NCBI GenBank assembly: GCA_963576735.1
Contig: OY755197.1
Span: forward strand, 8,444,501-8,508,500
From: Bedellia somnulentella
Lineage: Eukaryota > Arthropoda > Insecta > Lepidoptera > Bedelliidae
Length of the DNA stretch: 64,000 nucleotides
Direction of reading: 5' to 3'
The translations under genes were made by a program, and so were the position numbers. How positions within the stretch are numbered: the first letter of the stretch is position 1; each line of letters opens with the position of its first letter. Positions 27,201-42,200 of this stretch are shown here, one piece after another. The notes below the pieces were generated by a model that was given only the letters and a program-made list of their open reading frames with translations, had not been told where the DNA came from and made no database searches.

Positions 27201-30200
27201 AAAATGCAGTTTATCAGCATTAGGTATATTGGACTACCTCTTGGTTACCTTTCTCATTTGCCAGCCAACAAATATACCCACATTTAATATATGTCTACGT
27301 CCTACAAGTTCTCTAGTAAGCACGTTATCAACTTATGTTATGAAGCGATGTTCAATAAAAGAGTGGACTGTATAAAATATAGGTTTATTGCGATATAAAT
27401 GTTACAAAAGTTAGACAAGGTAAAAATTAGACCGTGCGTATGCGATCCGATCGTAAAAGTAGATGTAGGCGAAGTCCCGCGGCCCGTCATCCCCGCTCGC
27501 CGCCACGGCTGCCCCACCAATTTGCGTGATTCATGCGCGATCAACTTATTCTTTGTTATAGGTGCAGATTTTTAATTGGCATTGCATTGTTTACTTCATT
27601 TTTTAGTAAATTTATACGCTGTTAATCTTCCGAATAAAATAAAATCTTATTGCAATACAGCAATAAGATATCCCACGTATTTGATGTTTTCGGCGCAATA
27701 GTTCTCTCTTTCTTGGCTTACGCAAAAAATATCGATGCTGACTATGCATGATTCTCGCTACTCTCTCTGGCTTCTTTCACAAACATCATTCTCCTAATGC
27801 ATTCTCTTTTATTCTTCTCACTTGGGCGGGAGGCTTTGTAAGAATGTTTTTCACATGGTCTTTGAAGAGCCGTCCTTTCAGCGTGGTCGTCCAATATTAT
27901 CTCTATTAAATTTTATCGCCTCAGCAGTGTTAAGACGCTCCTTTAGCTACGAATCCCGTTATTTAAAACAGCTATCTCTTTCTTACATTTCCAAAGTATC
28001 GTATATTTTATCTCTTTTAATCTTCAAACTCGCGATACAATCACACGCGTGCTACACCCCAATACTCGGTTCATTACGTGTTTACTATAGTCTATTCCAA
28101 TTTCAAAACTCTTTCGCACTATCAAATTATTTCTTCAGCATATTAACGTTGTTGTAAACGATATAATACTTACTTATACTCACGCCCGTTGTTCCCATTA
28201 GGGTAGGCAGAGACTACAGTTAGCCACATTGTACGATCCCGGCAAAACTCTCTTGCTTCTGTAACATTCATTACGTTCATTACGGAATTTGGCCTTCGTT
28301 TTCAATATGGTATTCAAAAGTCTTACGCGGCTGACCTCTTCTAACAGCACCATCCTCATTGGCCCTAGTTTATGTTCATTCGATATAATGTCGAACAAAC
28401 GATCAAACGATATAATGTCTAATTAATTATGTTTTCTAAATAGGTTTTAGTGTCTACCCTCCACCAAGTACACCCCCGGAACCCGCCCCGCCCGATCATA
28501 GACTACATCAGGATCTTTCACGTAAGTTTTAAAAAAAGTTTTAATGATCATTAATTAAGTTTTTGATCGATGAATGAATGAAGTTTTTACATTGAATGAA
28601 CTGATCTACATTAAATTTTGGTACAATATCTAGATATTCTCTATGTGTTGTACGACTGAACGAATGAGTGAGTGAGCGAGTTAAAGCATTAATGATTCAT
28701 AAATAAAAGATGTTATTAAAGGAAAGAAAAATTTGGACACTGGCGGGGTTCGAACCCGCGACCTTCGGGTATACGCCCCCGTCGCTCTGCCAACTGAGCT
28801 ACAGTGTCAGTTGGCATCCAGCGCGAAATTTCTCTATCCTTTGTTTCTTTTTTACACGTTCAAGTAGTGTTTGCGTTTCCTACCTCCGAATTTTTAACTA
28901 ATTCGGACGGCCACTTGTCTACCTTTTCAGATAGAATGCAAATGTTGGAAACGCCTAACTATCACATAATTTAATGTTTTTTGACATGAATTCCTCATGT
29001 GGTCAGTGTCGAAATTTTTCTTTCCTTTAATAACATCTTTTATTTATGAGTAATAATCCCCACATGAGGAATTCATGTCAAAAAACATTAAAGCATTAAT
29101 GATATTTGGTTGGTTGTTCGTTACTAAATTATACTGGGATTGGTATCTATGAAAACTTTGCAGAAAATCAATATTATGGTATATTAATACCTATCTAGAC
29201 TCGATGAAAACGGGTTCGAATCCCGCTATTATCATACATATAGAATGTATAAATGGATATATCATTGAGTTAATGTCCTATACTTGAAAATCTTATTGTA
29301 TTTCAGGACCTACTTGTTTTGTGTGCTTTTTACATATGTTGGTCATATGAATTTGTTAGTAGATTCAAATATTTTATGAATTTTTGACTTAAAATTTTAA
29401 CTCTTTATGTATAATATAATATTGTTATTATAAAACGAATAATTCGATCATAAAATTTACAATGCAGCCGATCTCAACTGTTCGGAAGAATCGCTCAGCA
29501 CACACGAATCAGGTGAAATGCATGACGTAGACGAATTTCAATCTTATTTTTTATGTGGTGAGGTTCAGTTTTATTTGTAGATTGTTTTTTGTTTGTGTGC
29601 TCTAATTTGCAATGATTTTAAAAAAGCATGAATGTTTTAATTGGTATGCTTGCAGAATATTTGTTTTATTTTTATGCTATGAGAATATTAGGTTAGCTAT
29701 CTATTTTATACTATTCAAGTCTAGCTTCTTTGGCACATAAATGTAACTAATTATTTTAATGTACTTTTATAAACTCACGGCTGAACATTTCAAAACTGGG
29801 TTAGTCTGAGTTTTGTAGAATGAAAGTTCTCAGCACCTTTTGGAATTTGAGTAGGGAAAAGATTGTAAAATGAAGGATGGCTGGTGATGTTTCCAAACAC
29901 ATTAGCCAAAAATTACTTAAAGTTACAGATTCCCTTAGTTGTCTCTTACGACCCCCACAAGGAGAAATTGGTTAGTGCAAATTTTAAACCGAAATAACAT
30001 AGCTTATTCAGTTTCATAACAAATTTACCTGAAGCAAATTCTTAAACAACTAAACTGCACGTAAATGTTCTCATGTATGTTTTTTGTACAATTTAATTTT
30101 GTTAACGCACGTCTACTATTTTTTTAAGTATTTTTTTTAAATACATACATACATATACTCACGGCTATATTTCCCTAGAGGGGGTAGCCAGAGCTAAGGA

Positions 30201-33200
30201 ATTATTAATTCCTCAGCCACTTTTGGAAGTTGAGGGGAAAAGATGGTAAAATAAAGGTTTTCGGTGATGGGTCTCCAACCGCATCGCCCAAAAATCCAAT
30301 AAAAAGCCTCAATACCCTTAGTCGCCTCTTACGACACCCGTGGGTAGAAAGGGGTAGCGACATTCTAAGCCGGCACTACACAGCCATTTTTTTTTTTAAT
30401 ATTTGATTATAAATTATGCAACTATTGTTAATCAATCATAACAATTATGCTTTGCTTTTTGATAAAGGCTGTGGTCCAGTGGTTTCAAGTACCATATTGA
30501 ACTTGGAACGTGTCCGGGTTCGATCCCCGCAATAGGATTAATTTCACAGTCGATTTAAAATCCCATACTTAATTTGTGAATTAAATGGAGTAATTCTAAA
30601 AAGAGGTAGCCATAGCCTGAATTTTTTTTACCCACTGTTAGAAGTTGGGTAAAAGTTTGTAAAATGCAAAATGGCTGTTGATGTATTTCTAGCCGAAGAT
30701 GACGACGTCCGACTTCTCGGTCCGGAGGTCGCGGGTTCGATCCCCGCTGTGAGCAACATTTATGTGATGAGCATAAATGATTGTTTCTTAGTCTTGGATG
30801 TTATTTATATGTGTATTATATGATATTAAATATATCGTTGAGTTAGTAACACAAAACAAATAAGAAAAAATACATAATTCGATTTCTTTTGCGCCACTCT
30901 GTTACAGCGAATAGAAATGACACTCCCAATCAGTAATATAACATACATACATACATATACTTAGGGCTATAAATCCCTTAAAAGGGAAGCCAGAGCTTCA
31001 GAATAAAAACTTAAGCCATTTTTGGAAGTTAACTGGGGAAAAGATTGTAAAATAAATGTTTTGGTTATGGTTTTCCAACCGCATCACCCGAAAATCACTT
31101 AAAAAGCCCCAATACCCATAGTCGCCTCTTACGATCACCAATGGGAAGAAATTGTTTAGTGGTATTTTAAGCCGACATACATACATACATATACTCACGC
31201 CATTAGTTCCCATTGGGGTAGGCAGAGACTATTGATCGCCACTTCGTTCGATCCTGACAAACCTCTCTAGCTTCGTTTACATCCATCAATCTTTTCATAC
31301 ATGCTCTTTTATTCTTCATACTTCGGACGCCAGCCTTAAGCCGACAATACAATATAATAGTAATACAACAACGCTTTATACAGATGGGGGTGGACTGTGG
31401 CACCCAACGAGCTACGGACATCGTGCGTTTACAACAGGAAGGCCGAGACCGCATCCTAGTACGCAGAGAGTTAGACATTCACAGACTTTGAAGGTTTGTA
31501 CTTTTTATTTCTATTATTTTCCGCTATGTTTAATAGCAATCTTTAAAAATAGACGTAAAACAATCAGAAAATTATGCAGGAAGAACTACATAAATAGTTT
31601 TTTTAAGGTTGTGTTTTTTCGTATTGCTATTTCTTGATAGTTCAGTTAATGGATAATGTAAAAAATATTTTGTAATTTAATGTTACGTTGTATGTGTAAT
31701 TGGCGCTTGCAATAAAAAAGTAATGCCTTTTTTTTAACTAGCGAACTACCTTTTCTCAGGGCTAAAAAACCCCGACTAATAGGGATTAAAATATTTACAA
31801 TAACTTCAGCCACTTGTGGAAGTTGAGTAGGAATAGGCATGATGACAACAAGTAAATTTCATTAAAATAATTTGTGTGTATATTAATTATTATTATTATA
31901 TTCTAAAACTCTTGATTCTTTTCATAATTAAAAGCAAGATGAATATTATAATCGATAAAATAAAATCGCTAAATACGGCAATCCGCCATGAGATGTTGAA
32001 CGCCAATCAGAGCGCATGACGTCACGTTTGAGCCAGTGTGACCATTTGTGGCAGATTTCCGCCATTTTGGCAGATTTGGACCCAAAATTTAAGCTGTGGC
32101 ATATTATGCTAACGATTTCAAAATGTGGCAGATTTTGGCAGATATCAAAGGTTTTAATAAAATCATGCTAATTTTAAATAAAATTGCATGAAAATGAACA
32201 ATAAATAATTTAAGTAAGGTAATTAGAAAATATTTACTAGAAAATTTATTCCAAATCTGGCAACCTTTGTTCCTACGTCTTTGTTGATACCCAGATTACA
32301 CGGGGATTTCCCGCTTGATCTGCTGATACATAGATATTGTCATTTTATTATGGGCTTAAATTTTGGGTCCAAATCTGCCAAAATGGCAGAAATCTGCCAC
32401 AAATGGTCACACTGTTCCTTGTAATCTTTAGTGACGTAAGCAAGCGACGCCATGACACTTTGACGCGTTTTGGTGCAAATTTTAAATTTATGAATCAAAA
32501 ACTATTTTTTAAGTACTAAACCTAAATTTTTCGCAGAAATATTATGTTTATTATAATTAATATATATTTCCAAATATTATAGAATAGTTTCTCAAAATTT
32601 GTCATCATGCCTATTATGAAAACACAAGTAATTTCTGTTTTTTATATCGTAATTAATACCTACAATCACAGTAAATTTATATCCCAATTAAAAGAATCGA
32701 GCCTCAATAAGGTTATTTGGTGGTACTCCATTTCTACTGAGACTGGCAGCTTAACATGCCTTCCAAAGCATAACCATACTTGACTCGATATAAATCCGTT
32801 AAAACGACAAAAGTATTAGATAAAGATAAAAAAGATAAAAATATTTATTAATTGTCAAAAATGTTTTGAACAATAATTGACCTTGTCCTTTGCACTAGGC
32901 TCAGCCTGTATCGCAAACGGACGGACGGATTACATATTTATTTTCACATATCATTCTTACACAATACTAAGAAAATTTAAATAATAATTCCTTATTTAGA
33001 ACACAGCGAAAAAATAAATTAGAATGTTTTTTGTACATGAAAACCTCATGTGGAGATTATTTCTAATAAATAAAGGATAAATAAACACTACTTAAAAAGT
33101 GTAAAAGAAACAAAGGAAAGAACAATTTTGCACTAGAAGCCATTGTCACTATAGCTTGATTGGCAGAGCGACGGGGGCATATACCCGGAGGTCGTGGGTT

Positions 33201-36200
33201 CGATCACCGCTAGTGTCGAAATTTTTCTTTCCTTTATTTATTAGACATTAGTATATTGATTTAAAATTATTATATATTTTTTAATCAACGTACGATTTTC
33301 AGCAACCGGGCAAACTAGACATGAATAACTACACGTTAGTCAGTGACGCTTTACAACACATCACGATTGGACCGCCACAAACTAGGGAGAAAAAGGTAAA
33401 TAAAATTTAGAATTATGTAAAAAGCTGGTACCCGCAACTTCGTCTGCGTGCTTTTAATTGTAATATTAACCTCAAAGACTCAAAAGTGTACGCCGGTTAT
33501 TCCCGAAGGAGTTGGCAGAGTTACTAATACTTCTGAACATCACGTGACATTGTCAGTTGTTCAGAGTACCCACGTTTTGCTTGGACAGTGTACTCACGTG
33601 ATAGGGGGCAAGCAGGAATATTAAGTATGCAAAAAGTTTGGCTTCGTAGTTCTAGTTCCGAATCCATTCCAATCTGATCGAATTTAGGTAGTTCTACCGT
33701 CCAAGTTACATGATTTTATCTTTAAAAATTACGAACACCTATACAAATTTACAACCCCACACTGGTTTAAACTTCAAAATACTAGAACAAACGATTTTTC
33801 GGTTCTTATTTAGTGCCAAAATACAAAAAAACGACGAACTTCACACACACTTTAAACCCTTATTTCATTCCTTTACAAGGCGAAATTCCAACAATTAGAA
33901 ATTCCTCAGCCACTTTTGGAAGTTGCGCGGGGAAAAGATGGTAAAATAAAGGTTGTTGGTGATGGGTCTCCAGCCGCATTGCCCAAAAATCCCTTAAAAG
34001 CCCCGTTAAAAATACCGTTAGTCGCCTCTTACGTACACCCACCCGAAGAAATGGGGTAGTGCTATTCTAAGCCGACACTACACAGCTTAGTTTATCAGGT
34101 TATTAAATATAAAAATTCATGGTTATATCTTTTAAAATTAAAAAAATCTCGTACAAACTTTCAACCCCTATTTTAACCTCTTCATCCCTTATTTTCGCAC
34201 TAAAATATAGCCTATGTTCTTTCTGGGGGTCTAAAGATTGACTGTGCCAAATTTCATCAAAATCGTTTGAGAGGTTTAAGCAGGAAGACGTAACAGACAG
34301 ACAGACAGACAGAGTTACTTTCGCATTTATAATATAAGTATGGATTGTGTAAGCAGGGTTACATACATGCATAATCTCACGCCATTTGTTCTCATTTTGG
34401 GGGATGGGACTATTGATAACCATTTAGTACGATCCTAGCGAATCTCTCTAGCTTCGTTTACATCCGTCAATCTTTTCATTCAAGCCCTTTTATTCTTCAT
34501 ACTTCGGACACCTGCTTTTAAGAGCACACTCTATTTGGTCCAAGTTTCCCAAGAAACACGTCGAAGCCGCATATCAGCCAAATCAAGGCATTACTGTATC
34601 CTTTAAGCATTTTGAACTGGTTGTGTAAAAGGCATATATACGGCTATACGGCTACTATACGGCTTATTTGGGCACAAATTTTACGGCTTTAGAACGTACA
34701 TTGGCATTTGCGTGAGTTAATTACGGCTAACAGCCGTAAAAAAACATTATATTGGACAATGAAAGGGCGAATGGCCGTAAAAGAGCATTTTTTGCTTCAA
34801 ACAACATGCCAAAGGCCGCAAAAAAGCACTGCTGTTGTCAAAATACGGGCCAACGGCATTAGAAAAGACTCATAATGGTCATTAAAAGGGCCAATAGCAT
34901 TGTATCTGTCAAATATACGGCCAACGGCATGAAACTATTTTTACAGTGTCATTGCAAAATTATCTCTAACACCACGGCAAAGGTGATATTAACAATTAAA
35001 CGTGATTCATTTATGTCAATAAATGAACGACGATGGCAGTGAGAGTGAAGTGACTTGACAACCATATTTATTTTATAAAAGTATAAATTATAAAGAGTTA
35101 GTGTTAGTTTATCTGTAATTCTGTGCTTAAATTACTGCGCTTTGATTTTTACTGTGAATGTCTGTATAGTTTCCATTGAAAATTTTCACGCGCCTTCGAT
35201 TTATTGTAGTTTTTGAGGAAAAAATGTGTGAAATGATAAAATAATTATACATTCCGAGCATAATTTGAGTTTTGTTTGCTTATTATTAGTAGTTATAGTT
35301 GTTTGAGGAGTTTAAATTTAAGTGCCAGCATAACGCAAAGGATTATTTCTCTTAGAGGAAATAGATTAGAATGTTGATCTTTATGCATAATAAAATATTA
35401 ACGAAATGGTGCCACCATTATTATAATTTGAAGATCCTTGAAGTTGAAAAAAACCTCGCTTTCCAAATAATATGTGATATGTGAATATTATAAAGGTATT
35501 AAAAATATATATGATTTATATGTTGTTTAATTCCTTTTCTTAATACTATTTATTTAGTTTTTTTAGAAATAATAAGATAACCTCAAATATTTTCCTTCTC
35601 ATGGCTGCCTAATGGTTGACAAATGCATCAAAATGGATGCAAATACGGCTTGAGGCCTTAAAATAAGCCAAGTATATCTGGTTGATTTGCTGTTAGCCGT
35701 TCAAGCAACACACAGTTGACCATTGAAATGCTAGCCGTAAATTGGCATCCTGTTGTGCTAATGTACGGCTTTAGGCATTTATTACGTATAACTTCATGAG
35801 TTTACGCGGCTTTTGGCATGATTGTACGACAGATTAATGCCACTATACGGCCAATGGCACTTGAATCCACTAAGAGCCGCAAAACTGGATTGAATTATTC
35901 CAATATCTGACTGCTATGCGACTTTAGAGCGTTAGAATGATTTTGGAGTGCCAATATAAAGCCTTAAGACGTGTGGCAAACTTATATACGATATTTTACG
36001 AGCTTTAAGCTCTGCATCGGTATAGAAAAAGATAGTTAGAGGGCTTTTCGTGTTACTTGGGTTGTCCTCCGCGGTCGTCCACTAACATTATCATTTATCA
36101 TCCACATAGGCTCTGATCTCTTTAACCAAAAACATTTTTAATTATTTCAATTTATGAGAGGAAAGCCAACAATATGTGTACTAGAAAGTACTTACAATTT

Positions 36201-39200
36201 AATTTATTGAATATTATGTGATATGTAGGCCTTAACTGAAAACCAGTGTTTTACATCTTAACAGTAACAAACGCTGAGTTAGAAACTAGTTTATGTTACC
36301 ATAGCATGAATACGATACTTTAAAAATTGTTGTTACTCCTATCATATACTATTGCTGTGTAGTGTCGGCTCAGAATAGCACTACCCCATTTCTTCCGGTG
36401 GGTGTACGTAAGAGGCGACTAACGGTTTTGGGGTTTTTGAGGGACTTTTGGGCGATGCGGTTGGAGACCCATCACCAACAACCTTTATTTCACCATCTTT
36501 TCCCCACACAACTTCCAAAAGTGGCTGAGGAATTTCTGATTCCTTAGCTCTGGCTACCCCTTCTAGGGATTTATAGCCGTGAGTATATGTATGTATACTA
36601 TAAATATTATTGTATTGCGTTATTTTAACATGTACAAATGAGTTATGTATTTGACTTAGGTTGCGATAACAATATGCGAGCTTGTCTAAACAGATGTATG
36701 GATCTCAATGAAGCAAAAAAAAATATCAGGATCAAACAAAATGACTACTCAGTCTCATGATACTTAACTCTTTTGTTCATATTCATAGCGAAGAAGTCAT
36801 CATTGATATATTAATAATATTTCAGTCACACCGCTCAGGCTGGTCCCATTCGAGCAACCAACAACATCACCATCCTTCGGGGGTTAGCTCCGAAACGGAA
36901 TTAGATGTACAATATGCGCAGGTTCATATACCTATTAGATTCCGTTGTTTTTATTAATATAGATTTTCACAGTGATATGCTTTGTAGTTTTTTTGATGTT
37001 TTTTTATTGCATTCTTACATTTGGTCTTATTCAAGCAACCTAAAACATCACCATCCTTCGGGGTTTAGCTCCAAAACCGAACTATATATACGATACGCAC
37101 AGGTTCGTATACCGATTAGATTTCGTTGTTTTTTATGTAGATTTTCACAATAATATGCTTTGTTTGTTTATTTGATGATTTTTTTATTACATTTTCACAT
37201 TTGGTCTTATTCGAGCAACTAACAACATTACCATCCTTCGGGGGTTAGCTCCAAAACCGAATTATATGTACGATACGGATATATGTTCATATACTGATTA
37301 TATTCCGTTGTGTTTTGTATATTTAGATAAATATATCGATTTATTGACGGTACTGTGCTTTGTTAGTTTTGCATTTTAGTTTGATTTGATTTGGTTTTCC
37401 TATTTGCTCATTCAATTGAGTAGGAATTAGATGTAAAATATGCACACGTTCATTTATCGTTTAGATTCAATTACCAGATCCATACCATTGAGTTTTATGT
37501 AGTTTTTTGTTTGGATCGATTTCGTGGGAATTAGATTTTTCACCTTTATTTTTGCGCTACACTCTTGTTGAATAGTTTTATCGATTTTATTAAGTGAGAA
37601 ATTTGCTTTGTCTGTTGATGTTTTATTTCGCTGCATTTTTTATTACGTTTTTTTAGCATTTTTCTGAAGAATGACTTGTGCATAGTTTTAGATGTAAATT
37701 ACAAATAGATATAAGTGGCGATGCTTAGATTTTAATACGTTGCTTGTAGGTTCTTTTGAAATTTGAATTTAGAGTGGATGTTTAATTCAATTTTGTTAGT
37801 TTTTTATTCTTAGGACAAATATTCAGTAGATTGGCGTTATGCACGAGTTAATGGGACAGCATTAAATTTTAGATATGCTAAAAGTTTCCATATTTATTTA
37901 TTTTTATCGGATTGTCGAACTGAAAAAGAAAATGCTTTTCTAGTTTATATTAAATATTGCTTTGGTTTTGTATTCGATTCTTTATTGGATAACTGTTACA
38001 TTTTGTTCGTTCTATATCTTAAACTGCGTTTACGTAATAGTTGTAAAAACTTTTGGTCCAAGTCCAAGTTTCATTAGAACACCCCTATCCAATTAGCACA
38101 AATAATATAGTCTGTACTATCAAAAAATACAGTTATGGCTTGTTCCAGATATTAATTATTTTCTATATGTTTCCGTTTACCCGTCCGCTTTTCTAAAATA
38201 ACTGACTCTTTCACACTTCCAAATAGCGTAAACTTAACTGTTACTTTACCCATACGTGGTCAAAATATAATTACCAGCGTGCCACGCCCCCTCATTCTTA
38301 TTTTTAGTTGTATTTTATATATATATATAGCTTAATGAAGTTTTTTAGATTATTTTTATTGAGAGCATACTAGCAATTCGTTTTTATGTTGTTTTGACAT
38401 GTTTATGCAATATCATACTTCTTTTAAAAAGTTTTGATCGTAGTTACAAAAATTAGTGTTCATTTTATCAATGATTTTTGAAAACTACAATTTTCTATAA
38501 AACCTTACTTTTAAGCATGCTTTTGTTTGCAACATACAATCTTATATTAAATACACATTTGTAATGTTTGCTATTGTACTTTTATGTACTAGTCGAGTTT
38601 TTTAAATTTTTTGTGTGGCCAATATATTTGACAAACAGAAGTCTTTATTTTTTTCCTATCTTGATAAAAATGTTCCCTTTTATTCCTCAGATAAAAGAAA
38701 CTAACGAGTATATGGATGCTCCATCTATGATGAGGCCGCGAAGACATCGGCGACACGAGAAAACACCCGTACATCAACCTTGTGAGTTTATTTGAAGTTT
38801 ATGTATTTTTAAACCTTTGTAACTCAAGGATTTCAATTTCATTGCGAGTCTGAACATCTGAGTATTGAATAATGTACTGAATTGTAGGTTTGTCAAAACG
38901 CATGTGGTGGTTTGGCTTATCGAAGGTGGGTTCACACAAAGTAGATCTTTATCATATCTGCTATTCTAGATTCTAACCTACAACTCTAGCATAAGAGAAT
39001 CGATTGATACCTAGAATGATACGCGAAATAAAGAAACATCCAAACTTCAATAGAGATGATGGTTGGCAATTACCACCTGCTTGGAACCTGATCATGAGCC
39101 CTACTAAGCAAGGGAAGAACACTAGCAAGACTCCAGATAACATTAGCTCTTTAGTACATAGCAAATATTAAACGCAAATGTAACTCAAACTTTGTGAAGG

Positions 39201-42200
39201 TACTTAGTATTAATAATTTTATAGTACTGAATTATTATTATATATTTATTTAGTATTACAATCTTTTCCCTAATCAACTTCCAAAAGTGGCTGAGGAATT
39301 TCGCATTCCAAAGCTCTGGCTACCCCGTTAAGGGATTTATAGCCGTGAGTATATGTATGTATGTATGTACTGTATAATGATAAATAACACCTCAGTCTTC
39401 CCGCGACCATGATAACTGAAAAGTTTTCGAAACGTCGGGCTTTAAAAACAATGTAATAACACGCGATTAAAATATCGGAAAATCAATAGTTGTTTTAAAT
39501 AACAGCAAATAATACAGAGCGAAAGATTTGCTTTACTTTTTTAAAAAGATTTACTAAACCTGTACTAGTAGGGAGTGGATTGAAATTTATTGAATACCCT
39601 GTTCGTGATTAAATGTTTGTTATATTTGTACAAGTTCACTTAAATGAGTGCATATTTGGTCTTTTAAGAGGTAAAACATTAACTAATATCTAGCATTCAA
39701 TTTTTATTGCATAAAAATGGTTTATTTTTTCCTATTTAAAAGGGAACGCTTTTTTTAGTTGCAATACTTCTGAACTGTCAGAATTGTACGGAATTAAAAA
39801 TCTGAGCATAGGTATATTTTTATAAAATCGGTTTTTGATTGAAGCTCGGTAAATTGCGGTTATAGTAGTAACGATTTTGCTAATGAAAGTAAAATGCTGT
39901 TAATTTAAAATAACATAATTGGATAACGTACCATAAAGCAACTTAAATAAAGTTGACAAGAGAGATCAGAAAGTATGTTGTTGTTTTCTAGTAACCGTTA
40001 TCGTTGATCGATCAACAAATAAAAATTTATAAGTAATACATTCATACATATACTCACGGCTATGTCTCCCTTGAAGGGGTGACCAGAGCTAGGGAATCAG
40101 AAATTCCTCAGCCACTTTTGGAATTTGCGTGGGGAAAGATGGTAGAATAAAGGTTGTTGGTGATGGGTCGCCCAAAAATCCCTTAAAAGCCGTCCCTTAA
40201 AAGTTAGTCGCCTCTTACGTACACCCACCGGAAGAAAAGGGGTAGTGTTATTCTGAGCCGACACTACACGGCAAGTATAAGTAATATATACGCTTTATAG
40301 TTAAAACATCTTATAATCCTATGCACACCGTCTACACTCACGAAAATGTGTCACGATCCAAGCGCGACACTGAATATCAAACACTTCCTTTTTCAATTCT
40401 CTTAATGCGTCGCTACCACCGCCATTTTTTTAATCCCTGATATTTTTTCCAGCATTCTCCGAAACAGACAGCTCTGGTTCAAGCGAGGCTTCTGGTGGAG
40501 TTGCTAAATTGCAACCAAGGAGGAGACATAACACACACGCGCCACGACACTATAAGAAAAGGTAGGCAGAGTTGATATTCTTTCTTTTATTAATATATAT
40601 GATTGATGCTGTGTAGTGTCGGCTTAGAATAGCACTACTACGGCGGGCTAATAAGCTAAATTTAATATACAAGCAGTAACAAAAGAGGGGTAACAAGTCA
40701 AAAAGTGCTTGTTAAGCAGATCTTTCTATACAACTTTTACTGTATGACCGACTTGATTTGATTTAACTTTATTTTTCTCTTTTCCAAACAAATTAGCTGA
40801 CCTCTTGTCTCAAAATGTGTATAATCGCTTCCTTTTAAGATATCAGTTTACTCATCCAATTAAAATATTACTGTATGAACAGATAGCTGGGTGACTTGGT
40901 GGCAGTACAAATTCCCCAAGTGCCCAAACTGGGGATGTTTGTGGAACTACCTTCCTAATTTGTATCCGTAATTTAGTATATAAATAAATATCATAACATA
41001 AACGTTCACGCCGAATATCCCCGAAGGGGTTGGCTGAGGTACTAATACTTCTGAACATCACGTGACTTTATCTCCTGGTGTTCAGAATACCCTCATTTTA
41101 ATAATTGAAATTAATGTGTATAATAACTTTAACGTTCTATGACATGCTATCAATCAATTTGCTCATCCAATTTAAATATTACTGTATTATCAGATCGCTG
41201 GGAAACTTAGTGGCAGTACAAAGTCCAAGAGTGCCAAAACTGGGAATGTTTGTGGGACCGCCTGAACTACCTTCCGGATATAGGCCTAGGACTCAGGAGG
41301 AGAAAGGTGAGGATAATACATTGTTATTTTAATATATACATCTTATCCTTAAATTCAACTATAACAGAAAATTAGGAAGAACGGCCTAAAAAAGTTAAAA
41401 AAGGTTTCTTTAACCTTACACGTCCCGCCGGCTCCCAGAGTAGCCAGAAGAAAAAGGACCGTCAAACCCCGATGGCTCCCCGTGGAGCCGCCGATGGCCA
41501 GCTTACCGTGTTCGAATTAACCCCTTATTTCTTTTATTTTAAGAGTTAAATTACGTAATAAATAATAAATAATTCTAATGTTCCCGGGTTTTGACGGTAC
41601 TTGTCCTTCGCTAGTGCTCGGGAAGTCACAGGTTAATTATTTTTCCCAGAGTTGGTACTTCTAAGCTGACTTCCTAGTTCGAGGTTATCGTGGAATAGTG
41701 CGAGACCTTGTATAATAATATATCAATCATAAAATACGACCATTTATATTTCATGAAACAAAGCCATAAAGTATATGAGATACTTTGTGGCTTGTGGCTA
41801 GTGGTAATACAATTCCTGAAGTATTTTTTTACTTTCAACTATCTTCACATAAAGCTTTTAATTAATTTTAGAATTGATTATCTACTCCACTTATAACTGC
41901 ACCTACAGTTATAAGTGGAGTTATTATATTAACGTTTAACGACAGTAAAAAACACAATTCTAAAATATTCGATCAATTTTGCGTATCAACATTTTCTCGT
42001 CTTATTCTATTTGTTAGTTAATACAAATTATAAGTGTATTACAAAATTTATTGATAAAGATAATCGTATTTATAGCAGCAAGTGAATCCAGCGAGGGTAG
42101 TTCTGATGGTGAAACAAGAAGACCAAGACCGTTACCTCCGCCGCCGCATCATGATTCTCATAAGGTAATTGAGTAAATACAAACATACATATGTCGTGGC

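Noticed and set aside
27822..28157. A 111-residue frame in the exon 15-16 intron
   Set aside because: No family resemblance, low-complexity hydrophobic composition, no splice support.
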